Shown here: one piece after another, positions 1 to 6,768 of the stretch
How positions within the stretch are numbered: position 1 is the first letter of the stretch
Layout of the letters: each line of letters starts with the position of its first letter
Origin: Microcaldota archaeon
GTDB taxonomy: Archaea > Micrarchaeota > Micrarchaeia > Micrarchaeales > CABMGC01
Length of the DNA stretch: 19,900 nt
NCBI GenBank assembly: GCA_027314465.1
Contig: DAHVAU010000034.1
Coordinates: forward strand, 1-19,900
Direction of reading: 5' to 3'
The notes under the pieces: generated by a model
Database searches by the model: none
Seen by the model: the letters and a program-made list of their open reading frames with translations, nothing else
Told to the model about the DNA's origin: nothing
Program-made: the position numbers and the translations under genes

Positions 1-597
1 GCCAGCCAGAGGCGCAACATGCACAGTGTATCTTACCGCGCCGCTGCTGCCAGGGGCGATCACAAGATCAGTGTAGTTGGATACTTCATACTGCGCGAAT
101 CCAGTGACGCTGTCAATGGTTATGTTGCTCTCTGCGTATCCTATGAACGGGCATGCGAATGCAGCCCCTGTAGAGCCTCCTGGGATTATGGCATTGGATA
201 GCTGCGGCTGCGTGGAGCTGCCACTGCTTGTAACAGCCGCAGGCACAGGGCTGTTGTATTGCTGGCCTGCTGCTCCAGGCGCGCTAAGTCTTCCCGCTAC
301 GAATGCCGCGATCATTATAACTGCTACTGCCGCAGCGAAAGCCGCAGCCGCATTCCTGTGCGCGCTTCTGCTCTGAGCAAACTTCTCGTATTCCATGGCA
401 TTCACCTCATAGTATTTCCATCTCCTTGAGTAGCTGCCATCCGCCCCCTTGATCAGGCCCCTGGACTCCAGCTCCTTTAGGTGCTGTGTCAGGGTAGGCT
501 GCGAAAGCCCAAGCTCATCAGCAAGCTGCCTGCCGGTCTTGGGCTTGCGGGATAGCGATTTTAGTATCTTGTTCTTAGTCTCTAACAGCCCACTCAT
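1..597 (-). CDS. Membrane-anchored winged-helix transcription regulator (partial, 3' end off the left edge)
   Basis: An open frame of 199 codons without a stop reads leftwards from ATG at 595-597 to the window edge. Residues 1 to about 65 form an ArsR-like winged helix: the segment KTGRQLADELGLSQ is the recognition-helix region, followed by TLTQHLKELESRGLIKG, typical of wing-adjacent helix 3. A hydrophobic alanine-rich span at about residues 82-102 (ending AVIMIAAFVAG) is a likely single membrane helix. It is followed by a Ser/Gly/Pro/Gln-rich linker and the start of a probable external beta-rich domain. The start is supported by a GGTGA ribosome site at 602-606, four bases upstream, and a TATA element at 631-638. 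A DNA-binding domain fused to a membrane helix and outer domain suggests a one-component sensor-regulator; the signal and targets are unknown. No specific family name can be given from this part. Confidence 0.8.
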   Translation of the reverse strand, partial: MSGLLETKNKILKSLSRKPKTGRQLADELGLSQPTLTQHLKELESRGLIKGADGSYSRRWKYYEVNAMEYEKFAQSRSAHRNAAAAFAAAVAVIMIAAFVAGRLSAPGAAGQQYNSPVPAAVTSSGSSTQPQLSNAIIPGGSTGAAFACPFIGYAESNITIDSVTGFAQYEVSNYTDLVIAPGSSGAVRYTVHVAPLAG

Positions 598-630
598 CCG
601 TTCACCGGATTTAATGGTGAGGGACTAGGT

Positions 631-638
631 ATTTAACC
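631..638 (-). promoter_or_regulatory. TATA box of the membrane-anchored HTH gene
   Basis: On the minus strand the sequence reads GGTTAAAT, about 35 bases before the ATG at 597. This would place the transcript start near 606-610 and give a very short leader containing the GGTGA ribosome site. Confidence 0.5.
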
Positions 639-989
639 ATCAATGAAATGCTTAGGTTTTGATTAGGTTTCGGTTTTGAAGCAGCGCAGCGCCCATCCAA
701 TCCCTAAGCGAATCCAGGGCCGTTTTACTTCACTGCGCCTGCCCATGCCCGGATCACTGACAATCTGCGCAACATAGAAGCCCTCCAGGTTCATGCCGCC
801 TGCGCGCGTACTTCCCTGCGCACAGTAGGGCCAGAAAGAAGCATCTGCGCTGCTGCAAGTCCTGGGAGCGGCTTCTGTAAGCAGGCATTCTCTGCAGCCT
901 GGCTCTTCACATGCGTCATGCGCTGGAACGAATCCCCAACTGCTCTGGCCATGGCATCATTCTTCTGCGGGCTCGGCAGGTGGATGCTG

Positions 990-1003
990 TCTATATATAA
1001 TAT
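990..1003. promoter_or_regulatory. AT-rich TATA-like element of uncertain direction
   Basis: The segment TCTATATATAATAT reads as a TATA-like box on both strands. It could be an upstream promoter of the suf operon or drive leftward transcription into the 663-952 small ORFs. Confidence 0.3.
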
Positions 1004-1040
1004 TGTAGTATAGAGTATGGGGTTACGGGTTAAGGATACC

Positions 1041-1048
1041 TATATATA
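1041..1048 (+). promoter_or_regulatory. TATA box of the suf operon
   Basis: TATATATA lies 40 bases before the ATG at 1088. The expected transcript start is near 1068-1072, inside the palindrome at 1059-1073, leaving a leader of about 15-20 bases. Confidence 0.55.
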
Positions 1049-1058
1049 CATTACATTG

Positions 1059-1073
1059 TATAACTCAGTTATA
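1059..1073. promoter_or_regulatory. Perfect 15-base palindrome, candidate operator of the suf operon
   Basis: TATAACT-C-AGTTATA has two exact 7-base arms around one central base. It lies just after the TATA box and over the predicted transcript start of an operon whose first gene encodes an HTH protein. That is the classic position for an autorepressor site. Binding has not been shown; the assignment rests on symmetry and position. Confidence 0.5.
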
Positions 1074-1087
1074 AGAGCCGATACGCT

Positions 1088-1429
1088 ATGATCGACGGAT
1101 ACGAAAAGGCTGCGAACGAAGTGGTTCCTGCAGCAAGGGTTGTGATAGCAAAGCAGCTAAAGGAGAGGTACAACCTTACTGAGGCCAATATAGCAAGGAT
1201 ACTTGGGGTGGCCCAGGCTGCGGTGAGCAAGTACCTCAACGACGAGTACTCAGCAGTAGTAGACAACGCTTCCAAGAAGATCGATGCGGCCACAATAGAT
1301 GCGCACATAGGCGCTATTGCAAAGGGCAGCAAGCCAGCGCTAAAGAGCTGCATATGCAGCATATGCAACTCTATGAACAGCTTTGGCTGCAAGTTCTCGT
1401 ACGTCGAAGGCTCTGTTCAGGGTAGGTAA
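1088..1429 (+). CDS. HTH regulator with C-terminal cysteine cluster, first gene of the suf operon
   Basis: The 113-aa protein has an XRE-like helix-turn-helix at about residues 28-50 (LTEANIARILGVAQAAVSKY), the pattern of archaeal COG2522-type predicted regulators whose N-terminus reads like VVPAARVVIAKQL. Four cysteines follow, C88-x-C90-xx-C93-x7-C101, a spacing suited to binding an Fe-S cluster or zinc. The stop is separated by 2 bases from the sufB ATG, so it is almost certainly co-transcribed with sufBDCS. It is inferred to be a repressor that senses Fe-S status (the role IscR or SufR plays in bacteria) and may bind the palindrome at 1059-1073. No strong ribosome site is visible before the ATG, and the short leader suggests near-leaderless translation. 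The metal-binding role is inference; the HTH and cysteines are seen directly. Confidence 0.8.
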   Translation: MIDGYEKAANEVVPAARVVIAKQLKERYNLTEANIARILGVAQAAVSKYLNDEYSAVVDNASKKIDAATIDAHIGAIAKGSKPALKSCICSICNSMNSFGCKFSYVEGSVQGR

Positions 1430-1431
1430 GG

Positions 1432-2844
1432 ATGGTAAATGAGGGTCTGGAAGAGGTCGTTGAGAGGACTGAGTACAAGGAGAAGTATGGCTTCTATCAG
1501 GACGTAGCATACGACGAATTCCCAAAAGGCATATCAGAGAAGACCGTGCGCATGATATCCCAGATAAAGGACGAGCCGGAGTGGATGCTCGAGAAAAGGC
1601 TCACGGCATTTAAGGTGTTCCAGAGCAAGCCCACTCCAACCTGGGGCGCGGACCTTGGCAAGATAAACTATGACGATTTCTATTATTATATGAGCCCAAA
1701 GGCCAAGGAGTCAAAGAGGTGGGAGGATGTGCCTGCCGACATAAAGCAGACGTTCGACAAGCTCGGAGTGCCCGAGGCCGAGCGCAAGTTCTTTGCAGGC
1801 GCAGAGGCGCAGTTTGACAGCTCTGTGGTGTATTCGCACATAAACGAGGAGCTTGAAAGGCTTGGCATAGTGTTCACCGATACCGACACTGCCGTGAAGA
1901 AGTATCCTGAGCTCATGAAGAAGTACTGGGGCAAGATCATACCCCCGACAGACAATAAGTTCGCGGCACTGAACACCGCCGCCTGGTCAGGCGGCAGCTT
2001 CATATACGTGCCAAAGGGCGTCAAGGTTCCAATGCCGCTTAACGCCTACTTCAGGATAAACGCAAAGAACGCCGGCCAGTTCGAGAGGACTCTCATAATA
2101 GCCGACGAGGGCGCCGATGTGACGTACCTGGAGGGCTGCACTGCGCCTGTGTACGCAAGCAACGCCCTTCACTCCGCGGTGGTGGAGCTGGTAGCCCTTG
2201 ACAACGCGCACATAAGGTACGTCACCATACAGAACTGGTCGAAGAATGTTTACAACCTGGTCACGCAGCGCGCCCATGCCGCCAAGGGCTCGCGCGTGGA
2301 GTGGATAGATGCGAACATAGGCAGCGCCATAAACATGAAGTACCCAAGCATATACCTGCAGGGCGAGGGCTCAAGCGGCGAGGTCCTTTCAATAGCAATA
2401 GCCGGGGACGGACAGGTGCAGGACTCCGGAGGCAAGATATACCACCTCGCCAAGAACACCACCTCGAAGATAATATCAAAGAGCGTGTCAAAGGGCAGCG
2501 GAGTGACTACATTCAGGGGCACTCTGCACGTTGCCAAGAACGCAGAGAACGTTAAGGCTCACGTGTCGTGCGACGCCCTGCTGCTTGACGAGGATGCGAA
2601 GACAAACACTTATCCGTACAACCAGATAAACAGGAGCGACGCTATGATAAGCCACGAGGCAAAGGTCGGCAAGATCAGCGACGATGAGATCTTCTACCTC
2701 ATGTCAAGAGGCATATCCGAGGATGATGCAACCGCAATGATAGTCCTCGGATTCATAGAGGATCTCACCAAGGTGCTTCCTGTCGAGTATTCGCTTGAGC
2801 TCAAAAGGCTCATAAAGCTGGATACAAGCAAGGGAGTCGGGTAG
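1432..2844 (+). CDS. sufB: SufB, Fe-S cluster assembly scaffold subunit
   Basis: The 470-aa protein has the usual SufB length and ends in the SufB/SufD core fold. It forms the SufBCD complex on which new Fe-S clusters are built in the cytoplasm. The segment HVSCDALLLDEDAKTNTYP carries C380, which matches by context the conserved sulfur-accepting cysteine of SufB (C405 in E. coli). SHEAKVGKISDDE carries E409, matching the conserved glutamate (E434 in E. coli). The C-terminus GISEDDATAMIVLGFIEDL is typical of the family. The ATG follows the regulator stop by 2 bases with GGTAGG as a possible ribosome site, and sufD follows after a 17-base gap. There are no signs of truncation or unusual composition. 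Assignment as SufB rather than SufD rests on the cysteine, the length and the N-terminal half. Confidence 0.96.
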   Translation: MVNEGLEEVVERTEYKEKYGFYQDVAYDEFPKGISEKTVRMISQIKDEPEWMLEKRLTAFKVFQSKPTPTWGADLGKINYDDFYYYMSPKAKESKRWEDVPADIKQTFDKLGVPEAERKFFAGAEAQFDSSVVYSHINEELERLGIVFTDTDTAVKKYPELMKKYWGKIIPPTDNKFAALNTAAWSGGSFIYVPKGVKVPMPLNAYFRINAKNAGQFERTLIIADEGADVTYLEGCTAPVYASNALHSAVVELVALDNAHIRYVTIQNWSKNVYNLVTQRAHAAKGSRVEWIDANIGSAINMKYPSIYLQGEGSSGEVLSIAIAGDGQVQDSGGKIYHLAKNTTSKIISKSVSKGSGVTTFRGTLHVAKNAENVKAHVSCDALLLDEDAKTNTYPYNQINRSDAMISHEAKVGKISDDEIFYLMSRGISEDDATAMIVLGFIEDLTKVLPVEYSLELKRLIKLDTSKGVG

Positions 2845-2861
2845 CAAGCGCGGTGCACTGA

Positions 2862-4091
2862 ATGGTTTCTTACAAGCAGTTCGTAGAGGAGGCTATCTCC
2901 AGGTACAGATCGCTGCCAGCCGAGACCAACGACCTGTACAAGAAGTACTTCATAGACATGCCTCTTGATCCTGCGTCTTCATCTGCCGCGCAGGGCGCAG
3001 ACTGCGAGTCAACTGCAAGGGAGATAGAGGAGAAGACACGGGTGAAGTTCGATGCTGTCATATCCGATGCCACGGCAGTGAGCAGGAACCCAGCCGTGAA
3101 GATACTATCTCCTGCAGACCTTGACGAATCTGTCATATCAGGCAAGCTGTTCAGCAGCGGCGATGACAAGATGGCCGCATACTCAAATGCATATTCAAGG
3201 CACTTCATTCTCATAGACGTGAAGGACGGCAGCTCGGCAAACGTGAACCTGCTGTTCATAGGCTGCGGCAACCTGCCCTCGCAGGTGCTGATCAAGGCAG
3301 GCAGGAACTCACGCGTTGGGGTCTCTGAAGTATATGTAACATCCAAGGGAAGTACTGGCACTGTCGTGGCGCTCAACGAGGTGTCAGCCGGCAGCGGCGC
3401 GGAAGTGGAACTAAATGTACTGCACAACGAGGCCAGCGGCACCAATGTGGTATCGCTGTACAAGGGCGATGCGTCCGACGGATCTGTGCTGAGGTCAAAT
3501 TTCGTGTTCAACGGCGGCAGCCTGACACGCAGCAGGAACGTCATAGATTCCGTCGGTTCTGACAGCCAGGTGCTCGTAAGCGAGATAGCGTTCGGCACAG
3601 GGGAGCAGAGATTCGACCTCGGATCGTACATGGCCAACACCACTCCCCGCAGCACAGCAAAGCTTGAGTCGGGCACTGTGCTGGACGGCAGGTCGCAGTG
3701 CATGCTCAAGGGCTATGCAAAAGTGGCAAAGGGCGCCAGGGGCTGCCTCTCCAGGATAACCGAGCGTGGCATACTGCTGAGCGCCGATGCCCATGTGGAC
3801 GCACTGCCAGACATGTCAATAGACTACAGCAACGAGGTCAAGGCGACTCACTCGGCCGCAACCGCCCCGCTGGACAGGGAGGCAATGTTCTATATGATGT
3901 CGCGCGGGCTTGAGGAGGAGAAGGCGCGAAAGATATTCATAACAGCGTTCATGGCAAAATACCTGTCCAACATGAAGGACGGCCCGGCCAGCGAGATAGC
4001 TATGTCAGTGATGCTTGAAAAGCTTGAAAGAGGAACCTTCGGGGTTATGCCAGAGATAACTGCGAGGGGAGTATGGATGGCTTCGAGGTAG
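2862..4091 (+). CDS. sufD: SufD-like Fe-S cluster assembly subunit
   Basis: The 409-aa protein belongs to the SufB/SufD core family and is shorter and more diverged than SufB. It is the expected heterodimer partner of SufB on the ATPase SufC. The C-terminal part reads SNEVKATHSAATAPLDREAM and then FYMMSRGLEEEKARKIFITA, the conserved SufD tail. H330 in THSAAT aligns by context with the functional histidine of E. coli SufD (H360). The N-terminal 80 residues are poorly conserved, as is usual. A GGTG ribosome site at 2852-2855 precedes the ATG by 6 bases. The stop is directly followed by the sufC ATG with no spacer, implying translational coupling. Some archaea use two SufB-like proteins, so 'SufD-like' is the careful name. 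Confidence 0.92.
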   Translation: MVSYKQFVEEAISRYRSLPAETNDLYKKYFIDMPLDPASSSAAQGADCESTAREIEEKTRVKFDAVISDATAVSRNPAVKILSPADLDESVISGKLFSSGDDKMAAYSNAYSRHFILIDVKDGSSANVNLLFIGCGNLPSQVLIKAGRNSRVGVSEVYVTSKGSTGTVVALNEVSAGSGAEVELNVLHNEASGTNVVSLYKGDASDGSVLRSNFVFNGGSLTRSRNVIDSVGSDSQVLVSEIAFGTGEQRFDLGSYMANTTPRSTAKLESGTVLDGRSQCMLKGYAKVAKGARGCLSRITERGILLSADAHVDALPDMSIDYSNEVKATHSAATAPLDREAMFYMMSRGLEEEKARKIFITAFMAKYLSNMKDGPASEIAMSVMLEKLERGTFGVMPEITARGVWMASR

Positions 4092-4829
4092 ATGCAATTG
4101 ATACTGGAGATAAAGAACCTGCATGTCGATGCGGAACAGAGGAATGTGCTAAAGGGGCTTAACCTGAAGGTCGGGGATGACGAGCTGCACGTGCTCATGG
4201 GCCCAAACGGAAGCGGTAAGACGACACTGGCAAAGACCATAATGGGCCACCCGCAGACCCACATAACCGGCGGCGAGATACTCGTCGACGGGGAGGCGAT
4301 AAACGACCTGCCCCCCAATGAGAGGGCGAAGAAGGGCATATTCCTGGAGTTCCAGAACCCTGTAGAGATAGAGGGGCTTGGCATAGTAAACTTCCTCAAC
4401 ACCGCAAGAGGCGCGCTTGGAAAGGAGAAGATAAGCTACAAGGAGTTCATGGGCGAGATAAAGGCCAACAGCGAGTCGCTCAGGATAAGGGATGATCTCA
4501 TGGGCAGGTCGCTCAACTACGGATTCTCAGGGGGCGAGAAGAAGAAGATGGAGATACTTCAGATGGCGATGCTCAGGCCCAAATTCGCCATACTCGACGA
4601 GCCAGATTCCGGTCTTGATGTAGATGCCGTGAAGGTCGTCGCTGAGAACATAAACGCATTCAGGGAGAAGACTCATGCGAGCATGCTGCTTATAACGCAC
4701 TACAGCCGCATACTAAACTACATGAAGCCGCAGTTCGTGCACATAATGGCTGACGGGAAGATAGTTCGGGAGGGCGGCACCAAGCTGCTGGGGCAGATAG
4801 AGCGCGAAGGCTACGGCCTTGAGGAGTGA
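4092..4829 (+). CDS. sufC: SufC, ABC-type ATPase of the SufBCD complex
   Basis: The 245-aa soluble ABC ATPase energises Fe-S assembly on SufB/SufD. The Walker A motif GPNGSGKTT is at residues 37-45, the Q-loop glutamine at 88 in EFQNPVEI, the signature FSGGEKKKME at 145-154, Walker B ending AILDEPDSGLD with E170, and the switch histidine at 203 in ITHYSRIL. The FQNPVEIEG segment and SGGEKKK signature are characteristic of SufC rather than of transporter ATPases. No membrane segment is present and there is no permease partner. It begins immediately after the sufD stop and ends 2 bases before the preferred sufS start, so the subunits are likely made together. Confidence 0.97.
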   Translation: MQLILEIKNLHVDAEQRNVLKGLNLKVGDDELHVLMGPNGSGKTTLAKTIMGHPQTHITGGEILVDGEAINDLPPNERAKKGIFLEFQNPVEIEGLGIVNFLNTARGALGKEKISYKEFMGEIKANSESLRIRDDLMGRSLNYGFSGGEKKKMEILQMAMLRPKFAILDEPDSGLDVDAVKVVAENINAFREKTHASMLLITHYSRILNYMKPQFVHIMADGKIVREGGTKLLGQIEREGYGLEE

Positions 4830-4831
4830 GG

Positions 4832-6085
4832 ATGCCTTCCAGCTTCAACGTGGACGAGATAAGAAGGGACTTCCCCATACTCTCCACAAAGGTCAACGGC
4901 AAGCCGCTGGTATACCTTGACAGCGCAGCAACGAGCCAAAAGCCCGTGCAGGTAATAGACGCGGTATCCAACTACTACAAGACCTACAATGCCAACATAC
5001 ACCGCGGCATGTACGACATATCGGTGCGCGCCACAGACGAGTTCGTAAGGTCAAAGGAGCTTGCGGCAGGGTTTCTCAATGCCGGTTCGTACAGGAGCAT
5101 AGTCTACACCAAGAACACAACAGATTCCATAAACCTCGAGGCCATGGCATGGGGCGAGAAGAACATCAAGGAAGGGGACATAATACTCACTACTGCGATG
5201 GAGCACCACAGCAATATAGTGCCCTGGCAGCTGCTCGCCAAGAGGAAGAAGGCAAAGCTCGAGTACGTCGGCCTTAAGGACGGCAAGTTCCTTGACATGG
5301 ATGACTTCAGGGAGAAGCTGTCGCATTCTCCAAAGGTATTCGCATTCGCCCACGTGTCCAACGTCCTGGGCACGCTCAACTCTGCAAAGGACCTCACGGC
5401 GCTTGCGCACCATAGCGGCGCAACTGTGGTCATAGACGGCGCCCAGGCCGCGCCGCATATCAGGGTCGACGTCAGGGACATAGGCTGCGACTTCTACTGC
5501 CTGTCAAGCCACAAGATGCTCGGCCCGGCAGGAATAGGCGTGCTCTACGGCAAGGAGGAGCTGCTGGAGGCCACGGATCCTGTGATCGGCGGAGGCGACA
5601 TGATACGCAGCGTTGATTTTGACGAGTCTACCTGGAATGAGCTTCCATGGAAGTTCGAGGCCGGCACGGCAAACATCGAGGGCGGCATAGGATTCGGGGC
5701 CGCGATAGAGTACCTTACCCGGGTGTCCATTGATGCCATAGCAGCCAATGACTCAAAGCTGATGGGCTATGCGCTAAAAAGGCTAGGGGAGATACATTAC
5801 GTGAAGGTGTACGGCCCTGGCATTGAAGACCTCTCCAGGAAGATAGGCTCAATACCATTCAACGTTGGCGACGTGCACCCGCACGACGTGGCCACGATAC
5901 TAAACAGCGAGGGAGTGGCTATAAGTGCAGGCCACCACTGCGCAATGCCCCTTGTAAGGAAGGTGATGGGCCAGAGCGCAGTGTCCAGGATGAGCTTCTA
6001 CCTGTACAACAAGCAGGAGGAGATCGACAAGGCCATAGACGCTATAGAGAAGGTCAGCAAGATCCTGGGCGTCAGGAACCAATGA
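4832..6085 (+). CDS. sufS: SufS-type cysteine desulfurase
   Basis: The protein has 417 aa from the ATG at 4832. It is a PLP-dependent class V aminotransferase-fold enzyme that converts cysteine to alanine and carries the released sulfur as a persulfide for Fe-S assembly. The PLP lysine is K228 in SSHKMLGPAGIGVLYG, and the catalytic cysteine is C370 in SAGHHCAMPLVRKVMG, the SufS (group II) pattern with no NifS/IscS-type extended loop. The N-terminus RRDFPILSTKVNGKPLVYLD is typical. A GTG at 4826, overlapping the sufC stop, is an alternative start, but the ATG with GAGG just upstream fits better. No SufE or SufU partner is encoded nearby. The last 14 bases overlap the 3' end of the convergent methyltransferase gene. 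Confidence 0.95.
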   Translation: MPSSFNVDEIRRDFPILSTKVNGKPLVYLDSAATSQKPVQVIDAVSNYYKTYNANIHRGMYDISVRATDEFVRSKELAAGFLNAGSYRSIVYTKNTTDSINLEAMAWGEKNIKEGDIILTTAMEHHSNIVPWQLLAKRKKAKLEYVGLKDGKFLDMDDFREKLSHSPKVFAFAHVSNVLGTLNSAKDLTALAHHSGATVVIDGAQAAPHIRVDVRDIGCDFYCLSSHKMLGPAGIGVLYGKEELLEATDPVIGGGDMIRSVDFDESTWNELPWKFEAGTANIEGGIGFGAAIEYLTRVSIDAIAANDSKLMGYALKRLGEIHYVKVYGPGIEDLSRKIGSIPFNVGDVHPHDVATILNSEGVAISAGHHCAMPLVRKVMGQSAVSRMSFYLYNKQEEIDKAIDAIEKVSKILGVRNQ

Positions 6086-6698
6086 CCGCCTGCTTCTTTA
6101 TAACAAGGGCAATTATGTCCTCGAAGTTTATGTGCACGCTTGCATCCTTCTCGACCAGGAATCCCTGCTGGCTTATTGCATCGTAAAGGCGCTCAGTATC
6201 CGACAGCGAGCTCGCAAGGAGGACTACGGATCCGCCGCTGTTAAGGTGGACATAGGCCTGCTTCAGGAACTCTACCGAGACCTCTATGCCTCCTTCGCCC
6301 CCGTACCAGGCATTGGACAGATCATCCTGCGCGCCTTCTGCAAGGTAAGGCGCATTGAACACAATGATGTCAAACACCGCATCCTCGTCTATCTCATCGA
6401 AGAGATCGCTCTTTATGACTTCGCACTTGGCATGGAGCATCTTCAGATTAAGCTCAAGGTTCCTTTTGCACAGCGCAACAGCAGAGCTGCTTGCATCTGC
6501 AAGCACCACTCTGTCAACGTTCTCGCTCATGGCCATGTGCAATCCTATTACTCCGCTGCCGCATCCCATGTCAAGCACGCTCAGTGCTCTCCCCACGGCA
6601 CCGATCTCACTATCAGCTACTCGTGCCGCAAGCGCGGAGTCCTCGTCGGGCTCGTAGACCGAGCTGTCAGTCTCTATCTTAAGGCCCAAGACCTCCAT
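6072..6698 (-). CDS. HemK/PrmC-like class I methyltransferase (probable release-factor glutamine methyltransferase)
   Basis: The 208-aa protein has the N-terminal VYEPDEDS motif characteristic of archaeal and eukaryotic HemK2-type enzymes, the SAM-binding loop DMGCGSGVIGL at 43-53, an acidic residue at the end of strand 2 (LADAS), and the catalytic-loop position at 115-118. Family members methylate the GGQ glutamine of release factor aRF1, usually with a Trm112 partner. The catalytic loop reads NAPY instead of the usual NPPY, a small but notable change at a position involved in holding the substrate amide. A related N-methyltransferase role on another substrate cannot be excluded. The gene is divergent from the DNA ligase, sharing a 70-base promoter region, and its 3' end overlaps sufS by 14 bases tail to tail. 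Confidence 0.88.
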   Translation of the reverse strand: MEVLGLKIETDSSVYEPDEDSALAARVADSEIGAVGRALSVLDMGCGSGVIGLHMAMSENVDRVVLADASSSAVALCKRNLELNLKMLHAKCEVIKSDLFDEIDEDAVFDIIVFNAPYLAEGAQDDLSNAWYGGEGGIEVSVEFLKQAYVHLNSGGSVVLLASSLSDTERLYDAISQQGFLVEKDASVHINFEDIIALVIKKQAVIGS

Positions 6699-6727
6699 AC
6701 CAAAACATACGTAATCGTCCTTTTGCA

Positions 6728-6737
6728 GTTATAAATC
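6728..6737. promoter_or_regulatory. Near-symmetrical TATA element shared by divergent methyltransferase and ligase genes
   Basis: The sequence GTTATAAATC reads TATAAAT on the plus strand and ATTTATAA on the minus strand. It lies 33 bases before the ligase ATG at 6769 and 30 bases before the methyltransferase ATG at 6698. It is the only good TATA candidate in the 70-base divergent region. Confidence 0.45.
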
Positions 6738-6768
6738 TTTTGAGAGCGATACTATGGAGGAGAGGAGC

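Larger units (their letters stand above)
598..1087. other. 490-base region without a convincing gene; two doubtful small minus-strand ORFs
   Basis: I recognise no gene here. On the minus strand, an ORF of 53 codons (952 down to 791, beginning MARAVGDSFQRMTHVKSQAA) overlaps by ATGA a second ORF of 43 codons (794 down to 663, beginning MNLEGFYVAQIVSDPG). Both lie downstream of a minus-readable AT-rich element at 990-1003, but neither has a clear ribosome site or a recognisable domain. They may be remnants of a gene or chance ORFs in GC-rich sequence. The right end holds the promoter and operator region of the suf operon, listed separately. I saw no tRNA or known structured RNA. Confidence 0.4.

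Noticed and set aside
1347..1360. Perfect palindrome GCTGCATATGCAGC inside the HTH gene
   Set aside because: It arises from the codons for the Cys-Ile-Cys-Ser motif and lies within coding sequence, so an operator role is not needed to explain it.
2870..3709. Minus-strand open frame of 279 codons opposite sufD
   Set aside because: It is a serine/threonine/leucine-rich mirror of the sufD coding frame, with no ribosome site and no known motif.
6132..6734. Plus-strand open frame of 200 codons opposite the HemK-like gene
   Set aside because: The minus-strand gene has clear methyltransferase motifs and a good start; this frame has none.
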